A DNA stretch of 35,448 nucleotides from an uncultured Bacilli bacterium (GTDB lineage: Bacteria; Bacillota_I; Bacilli_A; RF39; UBA660), in NCBI GenBank assembly GCA_947627385.1, contig CANQVV010000006.1, positions 1-35,448 of the forward strand, written 5' to 3'. Of this stretch, positions 18,923 through 28,580 are shown piece after piece (position 1 is the stretch's first letter; each line of letters begins with the position of its first letter). Under the pieces are notes generated by a model that saw nothing but the letters and a program-made list of their open reading frames with translations, had not been told where the DNA came from and searched no databases. The translations under genes were made by a program, and so were the position numbers.

Positions 18923-20344
18923 ATGAATAGAAATAAAGAATTTATACAAAATACAATTGTATTATTTATGGGAAAATTTGCAACTCAATTTTCTACACTT
19001 TTATTATTGCCTTTATTTACAAGATATTTGCCATCTCAAAATTTTGGAACAATTGATTTATTTCAAACTTACATATTGCTTTTTGCTCCAATTCTAACAT
19101 TACGATTGGATAGTGCCATTTTTAGGTTTTTAGCAGATAAAAGAAAAAATAATAAAGAAATCAGTAAAATTATTACAAATATTTTCTTTATATTATTATG
19201 TACTATAATTCCTATTAGTGTAATTTGCATTGTTTTATTAATGCTATTAAAAATTAAATATTTTGGATATGTAATATTTAATTTAATAATTTTAATGGTT
19301 AGCAATAATATGATTCAAATATTCCGTGGATTAGGAATGAACAAGGATTATTCTATTGTAAGTATATTTACTGCAATTATTACTTTAACTACTAATTATA
19401 TTATGATTGTATTTTTAAAAGTTGGAGCAGAGAGTATTTTAATAGCATCTAGTATTGCCAATATTTTTAGTATATTTTATATTACATTAAGAATTAAGTT
19501 TTTTAAATTATTAGATTTTAAAAAAATAGATAAAAAATTTATAAAAGAAATATTACATTATTCTTTACCTATGATATCGAATTCCTTTTCTTGGTGGATT
19601 GTAAATGTTTCTGATAGAACTATAATTTCTATGTTGCTAGGAACGGCTTATAATGGTATTTACAGTATTTCTTGTAAATTTTCAAATGTTTTAAGTAGTA
19701 TTTATACTGTTTTTAATATGTCTTGGCAAGAATCAGCTGTTTTACATATTAAAGATAAAGATAAAGAAAAATATTTTACAGAAATGATAAATAAAATTTT
19801 TATTCTTTTTGCTTCTCTTTCTTTAGTAATTGTAACTATTTTACCATTTATTTTTAATGTTATAATTGGTTCAAAGTATATAACATCATATAATTATATT
19901 CCTGTTTTGTTATATGCAAATTCATGGGATGTTTTAGGAAACTTAACTGGTTGTATCTATATTTCGTTAAAAAAATCTAAAGAAGTAGCAAATACAACTT
20001 TAATAGCGGCCATTATTAATTTAATAGTTCATTTATTATTAATAAAATTCATTGGCTTATATGCTGCGTGTATATCTACGGTAATTTCATATATACTTTT
20101 AGCATTATACAGATATTATGATAGTAGAAAGTATATAAAATACAATTTAAATATGAAAAAAATATTAATTTATACTTTATTTTTTATAATGAGTAGTATT
20201 TCATATTTTATAAATAATTTATTTATTAATATTATTAATTTATTAATTATATTTATATATTTAATAATTGAAAATTGGTACATAATTATATATTTATATA
20301 ATTTAATTTTAAAAGTATTAAAAAAGAGTGGATGTAAACAATGA
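18923..20344 (+). CDS. Wzx-like polysaccharide flippase (MOP superfamily)
   Basis: NTIVLFMGKFATQFSTLLLLPLFTRYLPSQNFGTIDLFQTY; 12 or more TM segments. Confidence 0.9.
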   Translation: MNRNKEFIQNTIVLFMGKFATQFSTLLLLPLFTRYLPSQNFGTIDLFQTYILLFAPILTLRLDSAIFRFLADKRKNNKEISKIITNIFFILLCTIIPISVICIVLLMLLKIKYFGYVIFNLIILMVSNNMIQIFRGLGMNKDYSIVSIFTAIITLTTNYIMIVFLKVGAESILIASSIANIFSIFYITLRIKFFKLLDFKKIDKKFIKEILHYSLPMISNSFSWWIVNVSDRTIISMLLGTAYNGIYSISCKFSNVLSSIYTVFNMSWQESAVLHIKDKDKEKYFTEMINKIFILFASLSLVIVTILPFIFNVIIGSKYITSYNYIPVLLYANSWDVLGNLTGCIYISLKKSKEVANTTLIAAIINLIVHLLLIKFIGLYAACISTVISYILLALYRYYDSRKYIKYNLNMKKILIYTLFFIMSSISYFINNLFINIINLLIIFIYLIIENWYIIIYLYNLILKVLKKSGCKQ

Positions 20345-20823
20345 CTAACATAAAAAAAATAATATCTTATATTTTAGTAATATTATGGATGATTTTAATA
20401 TTTATATTTTCCAATATAGATAGTGATAATTCTAATAATACTAGTATGAATACAATTGATAAAATAATAGATAAAGTAGATGAAGCAACATATGATACAG
20501 GTATAAGAGATCATCATGTCAGTAATGATAAAAAATTATTATTAATAAATAATTTAAATATGCCTATTAGAAAATTAGCTCATTTTACAGAATATTTAAT
20601 ATTATGTCTATTATTAATAAATGCTTTAACTTTAAGTAATGTAAAGCATAAATATTTAGTTAGTATAATAATTTGTATATTATATGCTTTTACGGATGAA
20701 TACCATCAAACGTTTATAAATGGTAGAAATGGTCAAATATTTGATGTATTAATAGATTCAAGTGGTTCATTACTTGGTAATTGTATTTATTATTTAGGAA
20801 ATAAATTGTTTAATCGAAATTAA
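20341..20823 (+). CDS. VanZ family protein
   Basis: Overlaps Wzx by ATGA; RKLAHFTEYLILCLLLINAL...TDEYHQTFINGRNGQIFDVLIDSSGS. Confidence 0.85.
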   Translation: MTNIKKIISYILVILWMILIFIFSNIDSDNSNNTSMNTIDKIIDKVDEATYDTGIRDHHVSNDKKLLLINNLNMPIRKLAHFTEYLILCLLLINALTLSNVKHKYLVSIIICILYAFTDEYHQTFINGRNGQIFDVLIDSSGSLLGNCIYYLGNKLFNRN

Positions 20824-20946
20824 GAATTAAAAAATTTTTGAAGTCATTATTATTAGACTTTTTAATAGAAGTTTAGTACAATAAAAATATTAGTTTTCTT
20901 ATCTATTGTTCTAAATTAATATTTATCATTTAGAAAGGAGTTATTT

Positions 20947-22452
20947 ATGAGTAAGTTTATAAAAAAGAATGAAAAAATATTAACGATAGGATTAATAATT
21001 ATTGCAACAATAATAGCTTTATTAATTGGAATTAATACTAAAAGTTTGTGGGGTGATGAATGCCTAGTATATAAATTTATCAATTCTTCTAATGCAATAG
21101 AAGTGTTAAAAAAGGCACTAAATGCACCTGGTTCAGAGAAACAAATGCCATTATTTCTTCTTTTTGCTTGGCTATGGTCACGAATATTTGGACTTTCTGA
21201 AATAGCTATGAGATCTGTTAATATATTACCAGCATTTTTATATATGATTTATGGTTATAAAATTACCAAGGCAATTTGTAAGAAAAAGAAAGTATGGTTA
21301 GGAACTTTATTTTTTCTAGTTAATCCGATGTTTATTGCATATTTAAATGAAGCAAGACCTTATATAGCACTTCTTTCATTTGCTTTGGCAATAGTATATT
21401 ATTCTTTTTATGCAGATGATTTTAATAGTAAGAAGAATATAATTCTTATTCATTTATTTATGCTACTTGGTATATCTTTTCATTTATTATTTGTTTTCTC
21501 ATTTTGTATTTATGCTTGTGGTATTTTATATCATTGGCAAAAAAATGATCTTAAATTTAAGGAACATTTAAAAGTATTTTTAGTAGCTATTCTATTTTAT
21601 ATTTTGTTATTAGGATATATGGCTTTTACATTTTATTATTCATCATCATCAAGTATTGGCAATGCTTCTGGATCAGTTATTGCTAGTTTAATAGTTAGTA
21701 TATATTATATTTTTGGTTATGGAGGTCTTGGTTTATCAAGAAATGATTTAAGAAGTCCGAGTTTAAGTGATTTAACTCCTATTATGATTATTTTAATTTT
21801 AGCATTGACAATAGTTCTTATGCTCTTTGTAATAGCGCTAATTAAAAATATTGTTAAAAAGCCATTAAAAAATAGATCTTTTTGGGTATTATTAGCCGCT
21901 ATAATATTAATTGTATGTTTTTGTTTATTATCAATTGTATTTAATTATAGCTTCTGGGAAAGACATATTATTTCACTTTCAGCCATATTTATTGTTTTAA
22001 TTGTAGAATTGATTTCTGCATACAATATGAAATATTTAGCAGTTGCACTAATTATTCTTTTTTCTATTTCTTCAATGAATTTTCGCTTTAATTATTATTA
22101 TGGAAACGAAGATTATAAATCAATAATTGAAGATTTAAATAAAGATAATTATGTAATTATGGCTCAAGGTGTTGCGGAAGTTTTTGACTATTATGGAAAA
22201 CAATTTGTTAAAAGTGACGATTTTAATAACCCTAATACACAAATTATTAATATAAGTAATTATTCATTAGATGAAGTAAATGATTTAGTTAATAAATATG
22301 AAGATAAGTATGATGATATGAAGATTGCTATTGTATTAACTTCAAGACCAGTAAATGATAAATATCAATTATATCACGAAGTCGATTCGTTTAATTTGTC
22401 AAATGAAGATATTGTAGAATATCGTGGTTTAAAATGTTTTATCACTAAGTAA
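20947..22452 (+). CDS. GT-C/GT39-like membrane glycosyltransferase
   Basis: LWGDECLVYKFI acidic loop, MPLFLLFAWLWSRIFGLSEIAMRSVNILPAFLYM, NEARPYIALLSFALA; multi-TM. Confidence 0.8.
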   Translation: MSKFIKKNEKILTIGLIIIATIIALLIGINTKSLWGDECLVYKFINSSNAIEVLKKALNAPGSEKQMPLFLLFAWLWSRIFGLSEIAMRSVNILPAFLYMIYGYKITKAICKKKKVWLGTLFFLVNPMFIAYLNEARPYIALLSFALAIVYYSFYADDFNSKKNIILIHLFMLLGISFHLLFVFSFCIYACGILYHWQKNDLKFKEHLKVFLVAILFYILLLGYMAFTFYYSSSSSIGNASGSVIASLIVSIYYIFGYGGLGLSRNDLRSPSLSDLTPIMIILILALTIVLMLFVIALIKNIVKKPLKNRSFWVLLAAIILIVCFCLLSIVFNYSFWERHIISLSAIFIVLIVELISAYNMKYLAVALIILFSISSMNFRFNYYYGNEDYKSIIEDLNKDNYVIMAQGVAEVFDYYGKQFVKSDDFNNPNTQIINISNYSLDEVNDLVNKYEDKYDDMKIAIVLTSRPVNDKYQLYHEVDSFNLSNEDIVEYRGLKCFITK

Positions 22453-22454
22453 AA

Positions 22455-22666
22455 AAATTATATTAATAAATGCATTAAATTTAAGTAAAGTATAAATATA
22501 TAATTTAATATAATATTTTGCATAATCATTTGTTGGTGAATATCATCAAACATTTATAAATGGTATAACAGGTTAAATAGTAGATGTATTAATAGATTCA
22601 AGTGGTTCATTATTTGAAAGTGGTAATTATTATTTAGGAATTATGATAAAATTAAGAAAGCAATAA
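22455..22666 (+). pseudogene. decayed VanZ copy
   Basis: gaatatcatcaaacatttataaatggt and gatgtattaatagattcaagtggttcatta match 20697-20770 with in-frame stops and indels. Confidence 0.75.
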
Positions 22667-22742
22667 GTTTAATAATACAATAGCATATTTCAATTAATTT
22701 TTATTAATTTTTAAGATTATAATTTTAATTGCAATAATGTAA

Positions 22743-22771
22743 TTGATAATAAGGTTATTATATGTTAAAAT
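22743..22771 (+). promoter_or_regulatory. promoter for the LicC-like/NagD-like pair
   Basis: TTGATA (22743-22748), 17 nt, TAAAAT (22766-22771). Confidence 0.5.
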
Positions 22772-22817
22772 ATAAACATTGAAAAAAAGTTTGAGTTTAT
22801 GAAAGGAAGAAAATGGA

Positions 22818-23525
22818 ATGAAAGCTTTAATTTTAGCAGCAGGTTTTGGTTCGAGATTAGCACCGCTTACTGATGATAGACCAAAATCAATGGTAGCTGT
22901 AAATGGTAAACCAATTTTAAAAAAACAAATTGAAAATTTAATTAATAATGGAGTTACGGATATTACTATTGTAACAGGATATAAATCTGATATTATTGAA
23001 AATTTTATAATGTCAAATTATCCTAATATAAAAATAATTAAAAGTGAAGATTATGCTAATACTAATAATATGTATTCTGCTTATTTAGCACATAATATTA
23101 TGGAAAATGAAAATTTTATAATGATGAATGCTGATGTTTTCTTTGATGAATCTATAATAACAGAGCTAATAAAAGATGAATATAAAAATGCAATAGTTAC
23201 AGAAATTGGAAGTTTTAATGAAGAATCTATGAAAGTAATTGTAAAAGACAATAAAATTACTGCTATTTCAAAGCAAATACCAAAAGAAGATGCTTTTGGT
23301 AATTCAATAGATGTTTATAAATTTTCTCCAAAAGCAAGTGAAGCATTTTTTAAAAAATGTCATGAATACATAGATGAAAAAAAAGAATTGAAATTATGGA
23401 GCGAAGTAGCTTTGAATGATATTTTGTCTGAAGTAACTTTTGAACCATGTCCATTAAATGGGCGTTGGGTAGAAATAGATAATCATGATGATTTAAAATT
23501 AGCAACAGAATTATTTAAGGATTAG
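22818..23525 (+). CDS. LicC-like nucleotidyl (phosphocholine cytidylyl-type) transferase
   Basis: MKALILAAGFGSRLAPLTDDRPKSMVAVNGKPILKKQIENL; WVEIDNHDDL. Confidence 0.85.
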   Translation: MKALILAAGFGSRLAPLTDDRPKSMVAVNGKPILKKQIENLINNGVTDITIVTGYKSDIIENFIMSNYPNIKIIKSEDYANTNNMYSAYLAHNIMENENFIMMNADVFFDESIITELIKDEYKNAIVTEIGSFNEESMKVIVKDNKITAISKQIPKEDAFGNSIDVYKFSPKASEAFFKKCHEYIDEKKELKLWSEVALNDILSEVTFEPCPLNGRWVEIDNHDDLKLATELFKD

Positions 23526-23530
23526 TAATT

Positions 23531-24364
23531 ATGGAAAAATATTATTTAACAAATGAAGATTTAGTTAAATTAAAAGGCAAAAAATTATTTTTGTTTGATT
23601 TGGATGGTACAATATATAATGATGAGACACTATTTGATGGAGTACAAGAATTATTAAACAATATAAAAAATCATGATGGTAGATATATATTTCTAACAAA
23701 TAATTCTTCTAAATCTGTTGATAATTATGTTAATAAATTAGCAAAAATGGGTATAAAAACTATAAAAGATGATTTTTTTACTTCTACGCAAGCTACAATT
23801 TCTTATATAAAAAATCATTTTGACTATAAAAATAATTATATATATGTTGTGGGAACTGAAAGTTTAAAAAATGAATTACAAGAAAATAATTTACAAATTA
23901 CTGATAAAGTGGATGATAATATAACTATACTTTTAATCGGGTATGATACAGAATTAAATTATAAAAAATTGAAAGATGCTTCTTATTTATTAACAAAAGA
24001 TATATATTATATTGCAACTAATCCGGATATAGTTTGCCCAGTATCATTTGGATATGTACCAGATTGTGGTTCAATTTGTGATATGCTATATAATGCTAGT
24101 AAAAAGAGGCCAATTTATATTGGTAAGCCACGTCCAGAAATGATTTATGCTGTTATGGAAAAATATGGTTATACCAAAGAAGAAACAATTCTTGTAGGAG
24201 ATCGATTATATACTGATATTGCAGCAGGTAATAATGCAGATATTGATACAATTTGTGTATTGTCTGGTGAAAGTACAGTAGATGATTTAAAAACTACTAA
24301 ATTTAAACCAACATATGTATTAGATAATGTAGCAATTTTAAATGATCTTTTTCAAGAAAAATAA
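23531..24364 (+). CDS. HAD-IIA (NagD-like) phosphatase
   Basis: LFLFDLDGTIYNDETLFDGV; FLTNNSSKS; IYIGKPRPEMI; ILVGDRLYTDIAAGNNA. Confidence 0.9.
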   Translation: MEKYYLTNEDLVKLKGKKLFLFDLDGTIYNDETLFDGVQELLNNIKNHDGRYIFLTNNSSKSVDNYVNKLAKMGIKTIKDDFFTSTQATISYIKNHFDYKNNYIYVVGTESLKNELQENNLQITDKVDDNITILLIGYDTELNYKKLKDASYLLTKDIYYIATNPDIVCPVSFGYVPDCGSICDMLYNASKKRPIYIGKPRPEMIYAVMEKYGYTKEETILVGDRLYTDIAAGNNADIDTICVLSGESTVDDLKTTKFKPTYVLDNVAILNDLFQEK

Positions 24365-24390
24365 TAGAAATAAAAATATACATATAATCT

Positions 24391-24425
24391 AAAACATATT
24401 ATTCACGGTATAATATGTTTTTTTA
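24391..24425 (+). terminator. intrinsic terminator
   Basis: aaaacatatta (24391-24401) / taatatgtttt (24411-24421), T-run. Confidence 0.75.
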
Positions 24426-24580
24426 TAACTTTAAATAAAAATAATTAAAAAAAGATTATAAAAATATTAATGAATTAAATGTTGTTAAATCTTTTTTAGT
24501 ATATCGATTAGCAAATGATAAAATAATAAATTATAATTCAGATATTTATCAAAGATATAATAAAATAATTGCCAATTTAT

Positions 24581-24608
24581 AAGCATTGAAAAAATCAATG
24601 CTTTTTAA
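24581..24608 (+). terminator. intrinsic terminator
   Basis: aagcattga / tcaatgctt, loop aaaaa, T-run. Confidence 0.6.
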
Positions 24609-24642
24609 ATTATTAAATATTAGAAAAAATAATAATTTTTTC

Positions 24643-24671
24643 TTGAAGTGATATTTTATATATGCTATTAT
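24643..24671 (+). promoter_or_regulatory. promoter for the phosphodiester-glycosidase operon
   Basis: TTGAAG (24643-24648), 17 nt, TATTAT (24666-24671). Confidence 0.4.
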
Positions 24672-24711
24672 TTTGATAGATATTTCATAATAGTAGTAAG
24701 GATGGTAGTAA

Positions 24712-25752
24712 ATGAAAGTTTTAAAATATATTGGTAAGTTTTTTAGTTTTGTAGGAATATTTTTATTAGTTTTATTAGTTACCATATATTCAGCAGGATT
24801 AATATTTTGTTATGGCCCTAGTGAACATGCTCGTAATCTTTTTGTAACAACTCTTTTAGAGACGGGACAAATGAAATTTGTGGTTAAATTATTTATGAGC
24901 GATAAAAAAGTGCAAGCAATTGTTGATAGCAATTCTATGGCCAGTTTTGATGAAGAAATGGATAGTAGTTTAATAAATACCGAAGGTAATCTTGATAAAA
25001 ATGGTATTGAACTTGTTGAAATATCTGGAAGTACTTACTTTGCTAAAATGATTATTGTCAATGATCCAGCCAGAGTTAAATTAGCTACAATTTATGATGG
25101 CTCTTGGAAAACATATGGAGTGACACTTGATAAGCTTGTTAATGATGCTGATGCTTTTGCCGGTGTCAATGGTGGCTTATATTATTCTAATGGCAATGCC
25201 GGTGGTAAGCCAATGGGCTTAGTTGTAAGAGAAGGTAAAATAGAATACAATAGTCCCGCTGGTATTAGAGGAATGCATTTAGTAGGTTTTAATGAAGATA
25301 ATTTACTTAAAGTTATTGATTTAAGTGGTAAAAATGCCTCTGAGGTTGAAAAAGTTATTAAAGATGAAAAAATTAGAGATGCTGTTGCTTTTCAAGAAGA
25401 ATCAAGTGATGCTAATAACCATTTTGTAAAATTAATAATTAATGGAGAAGCCCGAGAATTTAATGGCTCTGGTAGTGGTGCCAACCCAAGAACTGCTATT
25501 GGTCAAAGAGCTGATGGAACTGTATTACTTTTAGTTACTGATGGACGGGGTGCGTCTGGCCATTTAGGAGCTACTGCTTCTGATTTAATTGAGATTATGC
25601 AAGAGTATGGGGCAGTCAATGCTGCTAATATCGATGGTGGATCATCTTCTTCAATGTATTACGATGGTAAATATGAAATGACTTCGGTTACTTTATATTA
25701 TTCTAATTCATCATGGCGTTTACCTACTGGCTTTGTAGTAGAAAAGAGGTAA
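24712..25752 (+). CDS. phosphodiester glycosidase family protein (NAGPA-like)
   Basis: FAGVNGGLYYSNGNAGGKPMGLVVREGKI; NPRTAIGQRADGTVLLLVTDGRG; AANIDGGSSSSMYYDG; N-terminal TM. Confidence 0.9.
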   Translation: MKVLKYIGKFFSFVGIFLLVLLVTIYSAGLIFCYGPSEHARNLFVTTLLETGQMKFVVKLFMSDKKVQAIVDSNSMASFDEEMDSSLINTEGNLDKNGIELVEISGSTYFAKMIIVNDPARVKLATIYDGSWKTYGVTLDKLVNDADAFAGVNGGLYYSNGNAGGKPMGLVVREGKIEYNSPAGIRGMHLVGFNEDNLLKVIDLSGKNASEVEKVIKDEKIRDAVAFQEESSDANNHFVKLIINGEAREFNGSGSGANPRTAIGQRADGTVLLLVTDGRGASGHLGATASDLIEIMQEYGAVNAANIDGGSSSSMYYDGKYEMTSVTLYYSNSSWRLPTGFVVEKR

Positions 25753-25754
25753 TT

Positions 25755-26894
25755 ATGGCAAAACTTAAAATAGTAAGAAAATGGCAAAGAAGTAGTTTAT
25801 ATAAAAAATCTTTAATATTATTTACAATATTGTTATGTATATTAAGTGGTATTTTATTATCTTATGTTTATAATAGTATGGTAATTTATGAACGTAATTT
25901 AGTAGATAATTATATAAAATATTTAGCTACTTCTGGTAAACTTACCGAAGATGTTAAAGATAATCTTTTTGAGATAAGTAAATATGAAAAAAGTAATGCT
26001 AAAATTAGCGATGGTTTAAAAAAATTATATCAAAGTGATAATTTAAAAATAAAGAAAAATTCTAAATTAAGTAAAGATGAAGTATTTGCTTATGATTTAT
26101 ATAATAATGATAAATTAATAAGTACAGTATCGATTAAAAGTACTAATTCTTATACTAGAATGGCCATTTTAAAAATAGATGAATGGAAAATAGTTGATTA
26201 TCAAAATTATTTTGATAAAGGAATTTATGCTTATGAAATAAAAGTACCTACTAATTATAAAGTATATGTTAATAATCAAGAACTAGATAATAGCTTGATT
26301 GTTAAAGAAGGTGACGTTGAAGGATTAGAACGTCTAACAGATTATATAGAAATAGAAAAAAGTAAAACTTATGAAGTAAATAATTTAGTTTATAAGCCTG
26401 AAATTAAGATAGTTGATGAAAATAATAAAGAAGTTACTTATCAAGAAGAAGATAATAAAATAATAGTAACTAAAAAATTTAAAAAGATTAATACCTTAGA
26501 TGAGGCTAAAAAAGAAATTAAAGATAACTTTGATATTTTAAAATTAGCAGAAAATTGGAGTTTATATTTAACTAATGATTTAAGCGGTGGTTTTTATAGT
26601 TTAACTCCTTATTTAATTAAAGATTCTTATTATTATAATCAAGCTTATAATTGGAGTAGAAATGTTGATCGAACTTTTGTCAGCAATCATCGTCTAAAAA
26701 ATCCGGTATTTACTAATGAAGAAATTAAAAATTTTATTATTTATAATGATAATGCATTTAGTTGTGAAGTGTATTTAGAAAAAAATATGGTCGTAAGTGG
26801 CCAAGATAAACAAGATATTATGCATGATAGATTATATTTTATTTATTATAATGATGGTTATAAACTTGTTAATATGGAAGCAATAACAAAGTAG
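25755..26894 (+). CDS. uncharacterised single-pass membrane protein
   Basis: MAKLKIVRKWQRSSLYKKSLILFTILLCILSGILLSYV then a long extracytoplasmic region; ATG 25755. Confidence 0.75.
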   Translation: MAKLKIVRKWQRSSLYKKSLILFTILLCILSGILLSYVYNSMVIYERNLVDNYIKYLATSGKLTEDVKDNLFEISKYEKSNAKISDGLKKLYQSDNLKIKKNSKLSKDEVFAYDLYNNDKLISTVSIKSTNSYTRMAILKIDEWKIVDYQNYFDKGIYAYEIKVPTNYKVYVNNQELDNSLIVKEGDVEGLERLTDYIEIEKSKTYEVNNLVYKPEIKIVDENNKEVTYQEEDNKIIVTKKFKKINTLDEAKKEIKDNFDILKLAENWSLYLTNDLSGGFYSLTPYLIKDSYYYNQAYNWSRNVDRTFVSNHRLKNPVFTNEEIKNFIIYNDNAFSCEVYLEKNMVVSGQDKQDIMHDRLYFIYYNDGYKLVNMEAITK

Positions 26895-26901
26895 GTGAAT
26901 A

Positions 26902-27942
26902 ATGGAAAATATATTTGTCGTAGTTCCCACTCTTGATCCTGATGAAGAGATTATGCAAAAATTTATTAGTGAACTACATAAAGAATTTAAACACATTTTA
27001 GTTATCAATGATGGTAGTAAAAATGTTTATGATAATTTTTTTAAAAAATTAAGTAAAGATGTTGATGTTATTTATCATCATAAAAATTTAGGTAAAGGTC
27101 GAGCTTTAAAAAATGCTTTTAACTATATATTAAATGAATATCCTGAGATTGAAGGTTGTATTACTTGTGATTGTGATGGTCAACATAGTGTAAAAGATAT
27201 AAAAAGATTAGGAAAAGAATTATTAAAATATCCACATGATTTAATTTTAGGAGTACGTGATTTTGATAAAGAAAATGTTCCTAATAAAAGTAAATTTGGT
27301 AATAAAATAACCCGTAATATTTTTAAAATATTTATTGGTTTAGATATTAGTGATACGCAAACCGGTTTAAGAGGATTGAGTAGAGGCTTGATGGAACATT
27401 TTTTAGATTTAGCTGGGGAAAGATATGAGTATGAAACTAATATGTTAATAGCTTGTAAAAATGATGACATCAAAATTAGAGAAGTAGAAATTGAAACTAT
27501 TTATTTAAATAGTAATGCTAATAGTCATTTTAATCCTTTAAAAGATTCAATCTTAATTTATAAATTATTTATGCGTTATTTTTTAGCATCTTTTAGTTCA
27601 TTTGTATTAGATATTATTTTATTTGTTGGTATTTTAGGTATTTTACGGATTAATACTAAAATTTTAGCTGCTACTATTTTAGCAAGAATAGTATCATCAA
27701 TATATAATTATATAATTAATTCTAATTTAATATTTAAAGATATGAGTATATCATCATTAATTAAATATTACTTTTTAGTAATTATTCAAATGTTTATATC
27801 TGGTTGTTCTGTAACTTATCTTTATAGTTTAATTAATTTACCAATTGTACTAATTAAAATAATTATAGATTCATTATTATGTATAATTAATTTAGTAATT
27901 CAAAGAGAATTCGTCTTTAAAGGTTCTAAAAATGAAGAATAA
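26902..27942 (+). CDS. polyprenyl-phosphate GT2 (DPM1-like) fused to GtrA domain
   Basis: IFVVVPTLDPDEEI...VINDGSKN...CDCDGQH...DTQTGLRGL; C-terminal four-TM GtrA region RYFLASFSSFVLDIILFVGIL...YNYIINSNLIFK. Confidence 0.9.
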   Translation: MENIFVVVPTLDPDEEIMQKFISELHKEFKHILVINDGSKNVYDNFFKKLSKDVDVIYHHKNLGKGRALKNAFNYILNEYPEIEGCITCDCDGQHSVKDIKRLGKELLKYPHDLILGVRDFDKENVPNKSKFGNKITRNIFKIFIGLDISDTQTGLRGLSRGLMEHFLDLAGERYEYETNMLIACKNDDIKIREVEIETIYLNSNANSHFNPLKDSILIYKLFMRYFLASFSSFVLDIILFVGILGILRINTKILAATILARIVSSIYNYIINSNLIFKDMSISSLIKYYFLVIIQMFISGCSVTYLYSLINLPIVLIKIIIDSLLCIINLVIQREFVFKGSKNEE

Positions 27943-28543
27943 AATAATTATAAATATAATTATAGATATTTTATTTATTGCTTTAACTTTATTAATAGCT
28001 TTTGATTATATTATTCCTTTTGATAATATGATATATAATTTAATTACCTTTAATATTAATTCTTATTTAACTACTATTTTTAAAGTTATTACTTTTTTGG
28101 GTAGTACGCCTTTTATGATTTTTTTAACCATTTTCTTATTTATAATATTTTTAATAAAAAGAAAAAATATTCAAGCTTATTTAGTAGCAGGAACTATAAT
28201 TTTATCAACTATTATTAATAATATTATTAAAATAATTATTAGACGTCCTCGTCCTAATGTTATAAAATTAGTCATTGAGAATAGTTATAGTTTTCCAAGT
28301 GGTCATACTATGGCTGCGGTTACTATGTATGGTTTATTGTTTTATTTAATTGGTAAAATGGCGATAAAGAAAAGTTTAAAAAATATTTTAAGAACATTCT
28401 TAGTTATATTACCAATTTTAATTGGCATAAGTCGGATTTATTTGGGAGCACATTTTGCTAGTGATGTAATCGGAGCTTATTTACTTTCAACTAGTATTTT
28501 ATTAGTAGTAACATATTTAGTTGATAAAAATAGACTCTTATAG
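27932..28543 (+). CDS. PAP2-family phosphatase
   Basis: KIIIRRPRP; YSFPSGHTMAAV; GISRIYLGAHFASDVIGAY. Confidence 0.9.
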   Translation: MKNKIIINIIIDILFIALTLLIAFDYIIPFDNMIYNLITFNINSYLTTIFKVITFLGSTPFMIFLTIFLFIIFLIKRKNIQAYLVAGTIILSTIINNIIKIIIRRPRPNVIKLVIENSYSFPSGHTMAAVTMYGLLFYLIGKMAIKKSLKNILRTFLVILPILIGISRIYLGAHFASDVIGAYLLSTSILLVVTYLVDKNRLL

Positions 28544-28580
28544 TAAAATATAAAGAGTAAAATAGAAATTGAGTGAAATT

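Noticed and set aside
24549-24785. 78-aa minus-strand ORF
   Set aside because: Overlaps a terminator, a promoter and the start of the phosphodiester glycosidase gene; no SD or recognisable product.
27180-27473. 97-aa minus-strand ORF inside the GT2-GtrA gene
   Set aside because: Antisense to a strongly conserved GT2 coding region; by-product of codon usage.
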